Assembly: GCA_964457925.1 (NCBI GenBank)
Contig: CAYWGH010000006.1
Location: forward strand, 1-64,000
Source: Coneutiohabitans sp964457925
Lineage (GTDB): Bacteria > Zhuqueibacterota > Zhuqueibacteria > Zhuqueibacterales > Zhuqueibacteraceae
DNA: 64,000 nucleotides
Direction: 5' to 3'
Shown one piece after another: positions 25,943-37,100 of this stretch (position 1 is the stretch's first letter; each line of letters opens with the position of its first letter). The notes beneath the pieces were generated by a model. The model searched no databases and was not told the origin of the DNA. It worked only from the letters and a program-made list of their open reading frames with translations. A program made the translations under genes and the position numbers.

Positions 25943-26881
25943 ATGTGCATGCTATATCGGCATATGCCGGGTTATGCCAGGTTACTGCTCGTATTGGTTT
26001 GCCTTTTATTATCATGCAAAATGAAAAATTCTACCGGTATTATTGATCCCGGGCATCCCGGCCCTCCCTCCGTTGACGAATATCCGGCCTGGTCGCCGGA
26101 CGGCCGCACGATTGCCTATCGCCATATGCACGTTACCTCCTATGATCCGGTTACCGGCGCTTACCGGGTGAATCAGGATTCCACCGGGCTTTGGTTTGTC
26201 TCCCCGGATGGCTCCAATCCACGTATGTTTCTACGCGGCGGAGATACCCCGGATTGGAGCCCGGATGGCCGGTGGCTGGCATATGGAAGTGGCGGGCAGC
26301 TCTACAAAATCAAAGCCAATGGGGATAGCCTGACTCAGTTGACTTTTGAAGGAAGAAATTTTTTCCCACGCTGGTCTCCGGATGGAAAAAAAATTGCCTA
26401 TGATTCGAATTACCTTGATTCAAGAGGCGCAAATGTTATCTGGATTATGGATTCAAATGGAAGAAATAAAAAGGACATCAGCTCGCATGGTGTAGGTGAG
26501 TGGCGCATGCCGGATTGGTCGCCGGATGGAAAGAGTATAACACATATTCGCTACATCGGAATCACTTTTCCAGAAATATTTGCGATGGATGCTACGGGAT
26601 CAACACCGGCACGTTTGACTTTCAACGACTTGGATGATCGCAATCCTTCCTGGGCCCCAAACGGTGACAAAATCGCTTTTAGTTCCAATGTAAACATTTG
26701 GACCGTGAACTTTGATGGCAGCGGCCTCCGGCAACTTACGAACACAAGTGGAGCCATGCCGAATTGGTCGCCAAATGGCGCTCAGATTATTTACAGCTCT
26801 ATCCATTTATGGATCATGAACGCCGATGGCAGCAATAAACGCCAACTCACTTTTTCGCCTGGAGTACCCCAATTACCTTAA
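25943..26881 (+). CDS. TolB-like PD40 beta-propeller lipoprotein
   Basis: 312 residues from ATG 25943, with AAGGGA 7 nt upstream; a GTG at 25919 is the alternative. The signal peptide core LLLVLVCLLLSC ends in a lipobox Cys. The body has six or seven WD40-like PD40 repeats, each with 'WSPDGKKIAY' or a close variant (AWSPDGRTIAYRH, DWSPDGRWLAYGS, RWSPDGKKIAYDS, DWSPDGKSITHI, SWAPNGDKIAFSS, NWSPNGAQIIYSS). The family resembles the TolB C-terminal propeller. These propellers bind partner proteins or peptides at the cell envelope. It is followed 17 bp after its stop by the S8 protease start, so the two are probably one operon; the propeller may chaperone or anchor the protease (inference). Confidence 0.86.
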   Translation: MCMLYRHMPGYARLLLVLVCLLLSCKMKNSTGIIDPGHPGPPSVDEYPAWSPDGRTIAYRHMHVTSYDPVTGAYRVNQDSTGLWFVSPDGSNPRMFLRGGDTPDWSPDGRWLAYGSGGQLYKIKANGDSLTQLTFEGRNFFPRWSPDGKKIAYDSNYLDSRGANVIWIMDSNGRNKKDISSHGVGEWRMPDWSPDGKSITHIRYIGITFPEIFAMDATGSTPARLTFNDLDDRNPSWAPNGDKIAFSSNVNIWTVNFDGSGLRQLTNTSGAMPNWSPNGAQIIYSSIHLWIMNADGSNKRQLTFSPGVPQLP

Positions 26882-26898
26882 ACACAAGGAGGTATTCA

Positions 26899-29267
26899 AT
26901 GAACACGAAGTTACTTTACCGCACGCCAGCCCAAACAAGTCCGGCATTTGCAATGTTCTTGTGGACAGGCTTACTCTTGGCTTATGCAAACCCCTCTTCG
27001 CCCAACAGGAAGGCTTTCGTGAAGTGATTGTGATGTTTGATCGCAATATAATTCGTTTTCCTGACGGAAGAGATAGTGCGGCGGTTGCGGAAGTTGACAT
27101 CGCCTCCACGGCCATCAGGACTCTTTTGCAAACGCAAAATGTCGAGCTTCTGCTGAAAGCTTTTCCGCGCTTTAATCTTGCGGATACGCTAGGAACGGCG
27201 CTCTCTGGCGAACGCGTTCAGCTTACCGATTTTTCCAAAGTGTTCAAGGCCCGCTTGCCTCACGGGATCGATGTCAAAGCGCTGGCCATGACACTTTCCG
27301 GCCTGCCCGGAGTCGTCTATGCAGAGCCAAACGGCACTGTGCTCCCGAGTGCGCCGGTTTTCCCCAATGATTCCGACTTTGACGATCAGTGGTCTCTGCA
27401 CAATACCGGGCAAAGCGGAGGCACTGTGGATGCCGATATAGATGCCCCCGAAGCATGGGAAATCACGACTGGCAGCAGTACCACTAAAATCGGTATCATT
27501 GACGGTCCGATCGCTTACAGCAACCATGACGACCTAAACGGCAAAGTTAGTGGCGACGCCAGTGCGTCCGGCGCCGGCCAATGGTTTGGTCATGCAACCC
27601 ATGTCGCTGGAATTGCGGCCGCGAAAACAAACAATAATAACGATGTGGCTGGTGTGGATTGGAACGCACAATTGATTTCGCAGCGGATTGATAATACCGA
27701 TGACCCTGGTGTGGCTCAGGCCATTCAGGATGCCATAAATGCCGGCGCTCAAATTTTAAATAACAGTTGGGTACTAACCGATGGATCGGGAGGGCCAAGA
27801 TACTCAACCACGATTCGCCTGGCATTCGCTAATGCGTATAAATTGAATCGAACAGCGGTAGTAGGAATGGGAAATTTTAATACAACCACCGTATATTATC
27901 CTGCTGGATTTGGCCAAGGAATTATTGCCGTCGGCGCCACTACAAGAAGCGATGCTCGCTGGGTATCTTCGTCTACTTCAGGATCAAACATGGGCAATCA
28001 TATTGATGTTACTGCACCCGGCGCCAGCATTCTGAGTACGTGGCCGGGCAATACCATTGATACGCAGACTGGCACTTCTATGGCAACACCTCATGTTAGC
28101 GGCATTGCCGGGTTATTGCGTGCGTACAATTCTGCCCTTTACAATGATGACTTCGAGCAGATTATCAGGCTCGTAATTGATGATAAAGGCGATTCGGGCT
28201 GGGATCAACAATTTGGCACCGGTCGCGTCAACGCCCGCAAAGCCCTGGATTTTTTGCGGACGCCTTATTCGCTCACCCATTTGACGGCGACCAGTGGCTC
28301 AACCCACAGCATCAGCAACACTTTTCAAATGACTTTTTATGCCACGCCCGGCCTTGCCGACGGTGCTTATAATGTCAAACGATATGTGATCCGAAAAGCG
28401 GTGACTTTCCCATCGGCTTATTGTCCCGCACCATATGTCTGGGGCCGCGGTGTGGCGACAAACGGCTATTCCTATGCCAATCCCAACTTCGGCATGGGTT
28501 TTAGCCAACCCGTCAGCGGCACGATCACTGCCACAGGCGCAACATTGGAAACCGTGGTTTACGAAGTCTGGAATCTCGGCGGCCAATATTTGGGGTTCAA
28601 GCCCACAAGCCCATCAAACGCCGTTATGGCCTATACCGTCCTCGGCATTTCGCAATCCGTCAGCGCAACCATTACCGGCCCCAGTATGCTGGAATGGAAA
28701 GACTGGGGAACCTGGACGGCAAACCCTTCAGGCGGCGCTTGTTCTTACACCTACGAATGGCGTTTCCGCGAAGCGGATGAACCCAACTGGTCTTCCGTCG
28801 CTGGCACCTCGCAGCAATACACCCGGCAAATGCTGCCGGTTGATATGGAGTTACAAGTGAAAGTCACCAGCAACGGTCAAATCGTTTATGACACGCACTA
28901 TGTCGAAGAAGGCTTCAACAAAGCCTCCCCGCCGGTTGCAGAAGAAAGCTCATCCCTACCCGAGGTTTTCTCCCTGTCGCAAAATTATCCCAATCCCTTC
29001 AATCGCTCGGCGCAAAGCTCACAACAGAGTCTTGCAACCAGCATTCGCTTCGGCCTGCCGGAAGCAACGCAAGTGCAGTTGGTGATTTTCGATCTCATGG
29101 GTCGGGAAGTGCGGCGCTTGGTTGACCAGCCTATGACGGCAGGTTATCATGAGATGATCTGGGACGGCAAAGATCAAACCGGCCACCTCGCGCCGGCGGG
29201 TGTTTATTTTTATCATCTCACAGCCGGTGATTTTCGCGAGTGGAAGAAGTTGGCCGTGGTGAGATAG
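26899..29267 (+). CDS. Subtilisin-like S8 protease with sorting domain; frameshift in signal peptide
   Basis: The true start is ATG 26899, with AGGAGG 6 nt upstream. It encodes a signal peptide (MNTKLLYRTPAQ..., core FAMFLWTGLLLAYA) but runs into TGA at 27025. The rest of the protein is in the frame one base back. Adding one C to the CCCC at 26991-26994 joins them as ...YANPLFAQQEGF, a perfect cleavage site, so one base is missing. The mature protein has an inhibitor-like propeptide, then Asp in KIGIIDGP, His in WFGHATHVAG, Asn in ILNNSWVL and Ser in TGTSMATPHVSG, so the catalytic set is intact. An Ig-like module and a QNYPNPFN sorting domain end the protein. As sequenced, translation could only begin from the in-frame ATG at 26826, inside the previous gene and without a signal peptide. 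Confidence 0.9.
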
Positions 29268-29312
29268 CCTCAGATTTGAATTGACAGCATTGCTTGCGGC
29301 GGCTATATTCCC

Positions 29313-29350
29313 ACGCCCGATCCCAGACCGGGGCGGGCGTTTTTTTATTT
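29313..29350 (+). terminator. Intrinsic terminator after the S8 protease gene
   Basis: ACGCCCG (29313-29319) pairs with CGGGCGT (29334-29340), followed by TTTTTTATTTTATT. It is 46 bp downstream of the protease stop and only 14 nt before the next start codon. Confidence 0.82.
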
Positions 29351-29363
29351 TATTGGATCACGG

Positions 29364-30497
29364 ATGAAAATCTTTTTGAGCCTTCTGGGAATCGTTGTCG
29401 GGGCGTTCGCGCTTGCTCCGGCCGGCCGGCCAACTCAAGCTGATACGCGGGAAAAACAGAAATCAAAAGCCTCGTTTATGCAGGCCCATTCACCCCGCGC
29501 CTGGCAATTCCCGCGCGATCACGGCCAGCATCCTGAGTTTCGCACGGAATGGTGGTATTACACCGGTAATCTCAAAAGCGCAGACGGCCGCGCTTTCGGC
29601 TATCAATTCACCATTTTCCGCAACGCCTTGATGCCCGCTCAACCAAACCGGCCCTCGGCCTGGGCGTTCCGCGACGGCTATGTCGCGCATTTCGCCGTTA
29701 CCGATGTCGCGCAGAAAAAATTTTACTACAATCAAAAAATCGCGCGGGGCGCTTTGCAACTTGCCGGCGCAAGCGAGGATTCATTGCATGCTTTTGTGGG
29801 AGATTGGTCAGTGCAGGGCGAAAACAACCGCTGGCAACTGCATGCTGCCGGCGATTTCGGCGGCGTTGCCCTCACTTTAGAAAATAGCAGGCCGCCGGTT
29901 TTGCACGGCAATAACGGCTTGTCGCAAAAAAGCGCGCAACCCGGCGAAGCGTCCTACTATTATTCTCTGCCAAATTTGAAGACAAGCGGGCTGCTGATTC
30001 TCGGCGCGGATTCGCTGCGCGTCAGCGGCGTGAGCTGGATGGATCATGAATTCTTCACCGGCGCTGACTCGAGCGAGATTGCCGGCTGGGATTGGTTCAG
30101 CTTGCATTTGTCGGATTCCACAGCCGTTATGCTTTACCGTCTGCGCCGGGCAAATGGCGTGACTTCGCCCTTTTCCGCAGGAACGTTGATTTTCTCCGAC
30201 GGCCGAATCCGGCATATTTCTGCAAAGGAATTCCAAGCGCTGCCGGAGGGATGGTGGCAAAGTAAGATTATGCCCGAAAGCAACTATCCTCTTGTATGGA
30301 AACTGCGTTTTGCCGATTATGCGCTTTCCATCACCACCCCGGTTGAGAATCAAGAGTTGGACACGCGACCGACCACCGGCGTGATTTATTGGGAAGGCTA
30401 CGTCAATGCCTCTGGCGAAAAAGCCGGACGGCCGGTGTCGGGAAAGGGCTACCTCGAAATGACGGGCTATGCGGCCTCCGCGCGGCCAGGAATGTAA
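29364..30497 (+). CDS. AttH/CrtC-family lipocalin-like protein, exported
   Basis: 377 residues with an N-terminal signal (MKIFLSLLGIVVGAFALAPAG). The hallmark 'FRTEWWYYTGNL' and 'GYQFTIFRNAL' at ~55-85 and 'SWMDHEFFTG' near 230 are those of the AttH / carotenoid 1,2-hydratase (CrtC) family, which folds as two lipocalin-like barrels. Family members include carotenoid hydratases and exported proteins often encoded near LolCDE-like or MacB-like ABC systems. No carotenoid genes are nearby here. A LolD-type ATPase and an FtsX permease lie 7-12 kb upstream with the secretome genes in between, so a role with that transporter is possible but unproven. The start codon is only 14 nt after a terminator, so its promoter must overlap the terminator or lie upstream of it. 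Confidence 0.88.
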   Translation: MKIFLSLLGIVVGAFALAPAGRPTQADTREKQKSKASFMQAHSPRAWQFPRDHGQHPEFRTEWWYYTGNLKSADGRAFGYQFTIFRNALMPAQPNRPSAWAFRDGYVAHFAVTDVAQKKFYYNQKIARGALQLAGASEDSLHAFVGDWSVQGENNRWQLHAAGDFGGVALTLENSRPPVLHGNNGLSQKSAQPGEASYYYSLPNLKTSGLLILGADSLRVSGVSWMDHEFFTGADSSEIAGWDWFSLHLSDSTAVMLYRLRRANGVTSPFSAGTLIFSDGRIRHISAKEFQALPEGWWQSKIMPESNYPLVWKLRFADYALSITTPVENQELDTRPTTGVIYWEGYVNASGEKAGRPVSGKGYLEMTGYAASARPGM

Positions 30498-30551
30498 ATA
30501 GGCGCCTAAGAATTGCTTCCCGAGTTTGTCATAGTCTTGCCCTCATATTTT

Positions 30552-30580
30552 GATGGAACACGAAATTTCAGTGTTCCATC
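30552..30580. repeat. 10-bp perfect inverted repeat
   Basis: GATGGAACAC (30552-30561) and GTGTTCCATC (30571-30580), 9-nt loop, 54 bp after the AttH-like stop. There is no U-run after it on the plus strand, so it is a weak terminator candidate or part of a repeat. Confidence 0.5.
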
Positions 30581-30701
30581 TCCGCCCACAGGGGACGAAA
30601 TAACATGTCCATTATGAATGGGAGGTTTGGGATTTATAATGTCACATGAGATATTCTCTTGCGCCCCTTTGGGCTAGCGATGCCGTGTTGGTCGCCTCAT
30701 T

Positions 30702-30740
30702 CCTGCCCTTCGCTGTTGCATTCGTCCCCGTTGGGGACAC
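30702..30740. repeat. Possible dispersed repeat C, copy 1
   Basis: TGCCCTTCGCTGTTGCATT then CGTCCCCGTTGGGGAC, containing a GTCCCC/GGGGAC hairpin. A similar string (TGCCCTTCGCTATCATCTTT, then ATCCCCGTGGAGAC) occurs at 55661-55695. Both are in intergenic DNA with no gene. Short match, so only suggestive. Confidence 0.4.
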
Positions 30741-31009
30741 GATTTTTGTCATCAAAATATCGACCTAACGGCCAGAGCTATTAAAGCCCGAACCGGACAT
30801 CATGTGAAAGCGAACGGCAAATCGAGGCCAGGATTTTGTGGCAGTTGCTAAAAAATCAAGGGCGGAGTGATAACGAGATTGTTCTATCGGGTATTATTCC
30901 CGCCACAAATGCCTTGACATCCGGCCTTTGAGGTTGCATATTCCTTTCGTTTGCCTCCACCTAAAAATCGCCCCATCCGGGTCTGCCGGAACTTATAGTT
31001 TTGAGTAAA

Positions 31010-31070
31010 CGGATTTAACGAATCAAGCGGATAAAGCCCGTTGATTTATCTGCTCGATTCGTTAAATCCG
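31010..31070. repeat. Large hairpin, 26-bp arms
   Basis: Arms 31010-31035 and 31045-31070 pair over 26 bp with two G-U-type differences and a 9-nt loop. The core is GATTTAACGAATC / GATTCGTTAAATC. It stands 114 bp upstream of the giant gene. There is no U-run after it. The rest of 30498-31184 contains no gene that I can support. Confidence 0.8.
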
Positions 31071-31184
31071 CATACAAAAGGCTTTTGCTTTCTGCCGCGA
31101 TCACAAATCGCGGATCGTTTCCCCGTCTCGCTCGACTCCGGTCGATGAGGATTGTTTCGAACCGACAACCGAGGAGCCCTGCCG

Positions 31185-34100
31185 ATGTTGAACACGTTCA
31201 TCAAAACCTACAGCAATCGTTCATACAAACACGTCACCATGGTGCGCCACAAAGGCACGGTCATCGCCTTTGCGCTGGACAGCGAACGCCGCATTTTTTA
31301 TTCGGTTTTGGATCTTGAAAATACCGAGATCAAATCGCCGCTCGACGTCAACTATTGGCTGGGCAATCCCAAAGAATTGTTTTTTCCCAATGAAATCGCG
31401 GAAGTGGGCGTGGGTGTGGCGGATCAAACTCTCTTACCCGCGGTGAAGAAAGGCAGCCGCACGCCGGCGCCGCCGGGCATGCGCGTGCGCGAGGACGAAA
31501 AAGATTTGTTTCTTTCCACTACCGCGCGCCTCACCGCGGATGCGCCGTTTCAGGCGCTGTCCGACGGACGCCACGTGTTCATTTTCCGCCAGGCGATCGC
31601 GGCAAATCACCCTGACATGGTGTTTAAACTCGATGCTGACGGCAATCCCATCAAAGATGCCCACGGCAATCCCGTGCCGATCGTGGATTCGACGCTGCTC
31701 GTCGATCGCTTTGTGCTGGCCGGCGCCGATCTCAAAACAAAAATGGAGGTGCGCTACCAGCGCAGCCGCAGCAAAACCCGGCCGGAAAGCCGCAAAGACA
31801 GCCTGGGCGCGAAGGATATGGAAGACAATCCCTTCTTCGAGCCGACGCAGGAATTGCGTTTCATCGGCAATCTGATCGAAGGCCGCTTCACCGCGCTATT
31901 GCTGCCGACGCAAGTGGTGGGCGTGCAGCGCTGGCAGATTTTTTCGCACAACCACAAAACCGGCGCGATGGATTCGTTCAACCTCGAACGCGCACAAGAC
32001 GGTTTGTTCAACACGCGCGGCTCGCAAGGGGCAATGAGCGGCAACTACGCCGAATCCGCGCTGCGTTTTGATGACGGCAACTGGCGCATCGATCTTGGCA
32101 GCGGCGTGTCTCTCGGTGAAACCTTCACGCAAGAGGCCTGGCTCTATCCCACCAGCGCGGCGGGCATGCAAGCGTTGCTCACCGACAAGGGCCGCGATAA
32201 AAATTCCGCGCCCTCGTTGTGGACGTATCAAGGCCGGGCGATCCGCGCGGGATTCGGCGACGGCGAGAAATGGTATGAGTTCACCACCAACCACATTCTC
32301 ACGCTCAACGCGTGGAATCATGTTGCCGTGACGTTCAACGGCGAGTCGTACCGCGTGTTCGTCAACGGCGAGGAACGCCATCGCACGAACCAGGCCGAGG
32401 TTTACATCGACGGCGTGAAGCAGCAGGAACGCGAGCTGCTCGCCGATAAAAAGCCGGCGGCGCGCAGCATGCGCTATTTTGGCGAACCGAATGGAAATTC
32501 GGTGCAGGGCACGATCGATGAAATCCGCTTGTGGCATCGCCCGCGCTTGCAGGCCGAGATTCAAACGGATTACCGCGTGCGTCTCACCGGCCTGGAACCG
32601 GGACTCGCGGGCTACTGGCGATTCGATGAAGCCTCGGGCGACACGGTATTCGATCAAACCGACAATGGCGTTGACGGAACCAAACACGGCGGCGCGTGGG
32701 TCACTTCGGATGCGCCGATTGGTGAGAATTCCGGCTTGCAGCGCGGCAGTTTTCGCATTGCCAATCGCGAAGTCGCTTCCGGGCCGGCGGCGCTGTTGTA
32801 TTATCATCAGGAAAAAACCGCCGGCGGCTATGACGGCAAGGAAAAACCGCTCAAACACAGCGCGCGCGTGATGCTGGCGCTGGCCACGCAAAGCAGCGGC
32901 GGCGTGAACAAAGAAATCGCGGCGCTCGATTTCGGCGTGGCGAGCACAGGACGCCTGGCGCAAACGCCCGACAATTTGGAATTGCCCGTGATTGCCCGGC
33001 CCTCGCTCGGCGGCAAGACGATTGATGAATTGCTCAACGAAGTCAGCACGGCCGAGCAGGAGGTGCTGGGCTTGCGCAATGACATCGTCAACCTCACCGA
33101 CGACATCGAGGTGCTCAACGGCGTGATCGATATCGTGACCGAGGCGATCAACAACACCGGCAACCGCCGCGTCACCGATATCCGTTTCAGCGAGCGCCAG
33201 CGCATCAATGATAAAATTCAAGCGCTGCAAGAGGCGCGCGCGGCGCTGACACAGGCGCGCAGCCGCGAGCAAAACCTGCAAAGCGAGTTGACCAACGGCC
33301 GTGTTTGGCTGTATGAACACAGCAGTTTTCGCGGCCGGGTGATTTCCTACGGCCGCAACGGCGGGCAATTCGGCGGCGGCTTCGTGGGCTACACCGATTT
33401 GCGCGAACGCGGCTTCAACGACATCATCTCCTCGATCAAACTGTCGGAAGCGCTGCAAGTCAAAGTCTATGAGCATGCCAATCGCGGCGGCAAATCCAAA
33501 ACCTTCGATTCGGACATCAGCTATGTCGGCAATGATTGGAACGACATCATCTCGAGCCTCGACATCCAAGTCAACGCGAAGTTCAACCAAAAATTGAACA
33601 ATGCGGCGCAGGCGCGCATGGCCGCGGAAAATGCGGTGTCTGCGGCAACGCAGGCATTGCGCCAGGAACGCACGCATCTCCAAACCCTGCGCCAGGACAA
33701 GCTGCGGCAGCGCCGCGAAAAAGAAGCGCTGCTCACCAGCAAGCAAACCGATCTCGACAAGATTCGTATCTCGCTCAATGAAGGTGTTGCCGCGCCCATG
33801 GCCCTGGTGTTCACCGATCCCCTGGGCTTGAGCCTCACCGGCGGCTTGCTGGAGTTCGCCTGGACGAATGAAGCGCCGTTGCTGTTTGACAGCGCCACCG
33901 GCAAGCTCGCGCTCTATTTCCGCGGCACGGATGATCAATTCTTCGTCACCTACTACAACACGCTGACGCAGCGGCCGCAATACCGTCTCGTCGATGAGCG
34001 CGGCAGCGAATGCCTGCTGTGCGTGGCGCGCTCCACCGAGCCGGAGATGGATCAGCTCAAGATCAACATTCTCGCCGGCGCAGATGAAGCAACGTGCACG

Positions 34101-37100
34101 GCGATCATCACCGGACCGGCAGACAAAAACGGCAATCAAATCGTTGAAACCTGGCGGAACGTGCCGCGGCCGCCGGAGCGCTTTGCGAAAGTGCTGAACG
34201 GTTTGGCGAACGAACGCGCCTATCTCGGTTCCGGCGTGATCGTCGTCAATGAAGGCCGCATTGAAGCCGTGAACATCGCCGCCGGCAGCCGCCGCGCGCT
34301 GGAGGCGGGCATGACGCTGCGCGCCGGCGACTTGCGCATGACGGTGCGCGAGAATGCGCCGAAGGGCGCAACCACGATTTCCGTGCAAAGCGCGGCCACC
34401 AGCGCGCCGGACGGTGAGACGCCGGTCTTTTTTATTGAGTATGATTATGCGCAGCACGCCAGCGCCACGAAGATTCCCAGCGATTTGAGCAACGGCTCGC
34501 TGCTGATTTTGTCGAGCGCGATCCGCGCAACCGGCGAGGTGCAAATCGACCAGGAACTGGCAACCGGCAACACGATTTCGTGTTTGTGGACCGCGGCGGC
34601 GCCGGGCCACGCGCTGGCGTTTGACGGCGCAAAAAGTTATGCGCATTTGAATTCCACCAATCAAACCGATTTGAAAAAGTTCGCGGCAGACGGCGATGTC
34701 ACGCTCGAAGCCTGGGTGCGGCCGCAGGTGATCGAAAATCGCGGCCAGATCATCCAGCAGCGCTCGGCAAATTCCCGCTACAGCCTCGGTTTGGAGCGGC
34801 GCGAGCTGCGATCCGCGCTGGCGTTCGACGGCAGCGATGATTATATCAGCCTCGAGGACGGTGTGAGTCTGGGGCCGGTGTTTACACAAGAAGCCTGGCT
34901 GTTTGCCGCGCCGGAGGATGACAACTACCATGGCTTTCTCGGCGGCCAGCCGCCGCAGGGAAATGCCTGGCGGCCGCCGTCAATTTGGATTTATCAGAAA
35001 ACCAAAATTCATGCGGGCTTCGGCGACGGCACTCAATGGAATTCGTTCATCACCGACTCTGCGGTGCTGACGCTGAACACCTGGAATCACGTGGCCGTAA
35101 GTTTCGACGGCGAATGGTATCGCGTTTACGTGAACGGCATATTGAAATACTCCACTGAGGCTTTGAAAGGCAAAACGCCGGTGGGCACGCCGGTGACCAC
35201 CATCGGGCGGGTGGATAATTTTTTCCCCGGCCGTCTCGATGATGTGCGCCTGTGGAAACGCGCGCGCAGCGAGGCCGAGATTCGCGCCGATATGAGCCGC
35301 CAGCTTGGCGGCAATGAAACCGATCTTGTCGGTTATTGGCATTTCGAAGGCGGCTATGCGCGCGATTATTCGCGCCACAATCACGCCGGGGAGAAGCACG
35401 GCAATCCGCAGCTCGCGGTTTCGCCGCTGCCGGGTTATGCCGCGTATGCCGGCGCGGGTGATTTGTTCGTGCAAGCGAAAGACCCGTTTGCCGCGGGCAG
35501 TTGGACGCATCTCGCCGCGGTTTATAATCAATCGTATGCCCTCAAATTTGATGGCGCTTCTTATCTCGATTGCGGCAGCGACGCCACGCTTGATATTTCC
35601 GGCGATATGACCATCGAAGTATTCATGCAAGCGGCGAATCAAAATCCGCTGGGCATTCTCAGTAAGGGCCGCATCGATGACGGCACGGAAGACAATTCGC
35701 CCTGCACGCTTTACGCCGGCGATAATAACCGCATCGTGTTTGCTTTTGAAGATGTGGAGAACGGCAATCACGTTTTCGAGTCGGACAGCAATGCCTTCCG
35801 GCGCGGCTATTTCACCCGCATCGCGGTGACGCGCAAGCACCAGGTCGTCACCACGGAAGAACGCGACGGCAGCGGCAATCTCACCGGCACGAAAGTCGAG
35901 CAATGGCACGACATCAAATTCTACAAGAAGAACGACGCCGGCGCGATGGTGGCCTGCGGCGCGGGAAAATATGAAGGCGCGGAGATCGGCAGCAGCAACA
36001 GCCCGTTTGAAATCGGACGGGCCTTCCTGCCGGGTTTCATTGAAGGCCGTTTCAAAGGCGTGATCAGCGAAGTGCGTATTTGGAACGTGGCGCGCGAGCC
36101 GGAAAACCTTGGTGTGGATCTCAAAGGCAACGAGAAAGGCCTGGTCTCGTGGTGGCGCTTCGAAGAGAACCAGGGCAACATCGGCTTCGATTCCAAAAGC
36201 AGCAATCATGCGCGTTTCAGGGGCAACATTGAATGGATCAAGAATCCCGAATTCAGCGCCTCGCGCTTGACGTTGTATCGCAACGGCGAAACCGTGGCCA
36301 CGGAATTCAAAAACGCGAACAGCTTTCCGGTGGATCGAGATCAATTCACGCTGGGCGCGCTCGGCAACAACACGGTGCAGAATTTCTTCCAGGGCGAGAT
36401 GGAGGAAGTGCGCGTGTGGCGCATGCCGCGCACCCAGGAACAGGTGCAGGATAATCTCTTCACCCGCCTGCTCGGCGAGAAGGAGGAGCTGATCGCGTAT
36501 TACACCTTTGATGCAGAAAAGCCCGGCGAGCTGACGGATCATTCGTTTCGCGGCAATGATTTGTCTCTGCAGGACGCGCTTTACGTCTTTTCCTCCGCGC
36601 CCATCAACGAAGACGCGCCGCAAGTGCGCAGCGCGCTGGCGGGCTTGCGCACGCCCTTCAACGGCATTTTGCAAAGCCGGCCCGCGGCGCAGGAATACGG
36701 CGATTTGCAATACGACGTCGACGGCAATCTCGTTGGCGTGCTCAAGCGCTGCTATGCGCTGGTGCGCAACGGGCAATGGCATTTGATCACCGGCTTCAAG
36801 GTCGGCAATCTGGTGACGGAATGGATCGGCCAGGTGCAGTTCGATCCGGAAATGATCGGTTTCATCGAAGGCCCGCCGCCGGCGCCGAGCGAAAATCTCA
36901 CCTTCTTCGATTATGTGTTGAAGGAATTCACCGATTACGACGGCGCCACTGCCATCGAGATCACCGATGCGCAGAAAACCACCTTCACGTATTCTGCCGA
37001 GCGCGACCGCGGCTTCGACATGAATGTCGAGTTGGCGGCGGAATTCGGCGGCGGCACGCAGGAGTTCGTGAGCACGCCGGTGGCGCTGGCGTTTCCCATT

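Noticed and set aside
26826..26898. Extended N-terminus of the S8 protease from ATG 26826
   Set aside because: It lies within the preceding gene, has no ribosome site and encodes no signal peptide; the ATG at 26899 in another frame has all of these, so a frameshift is the better reading.
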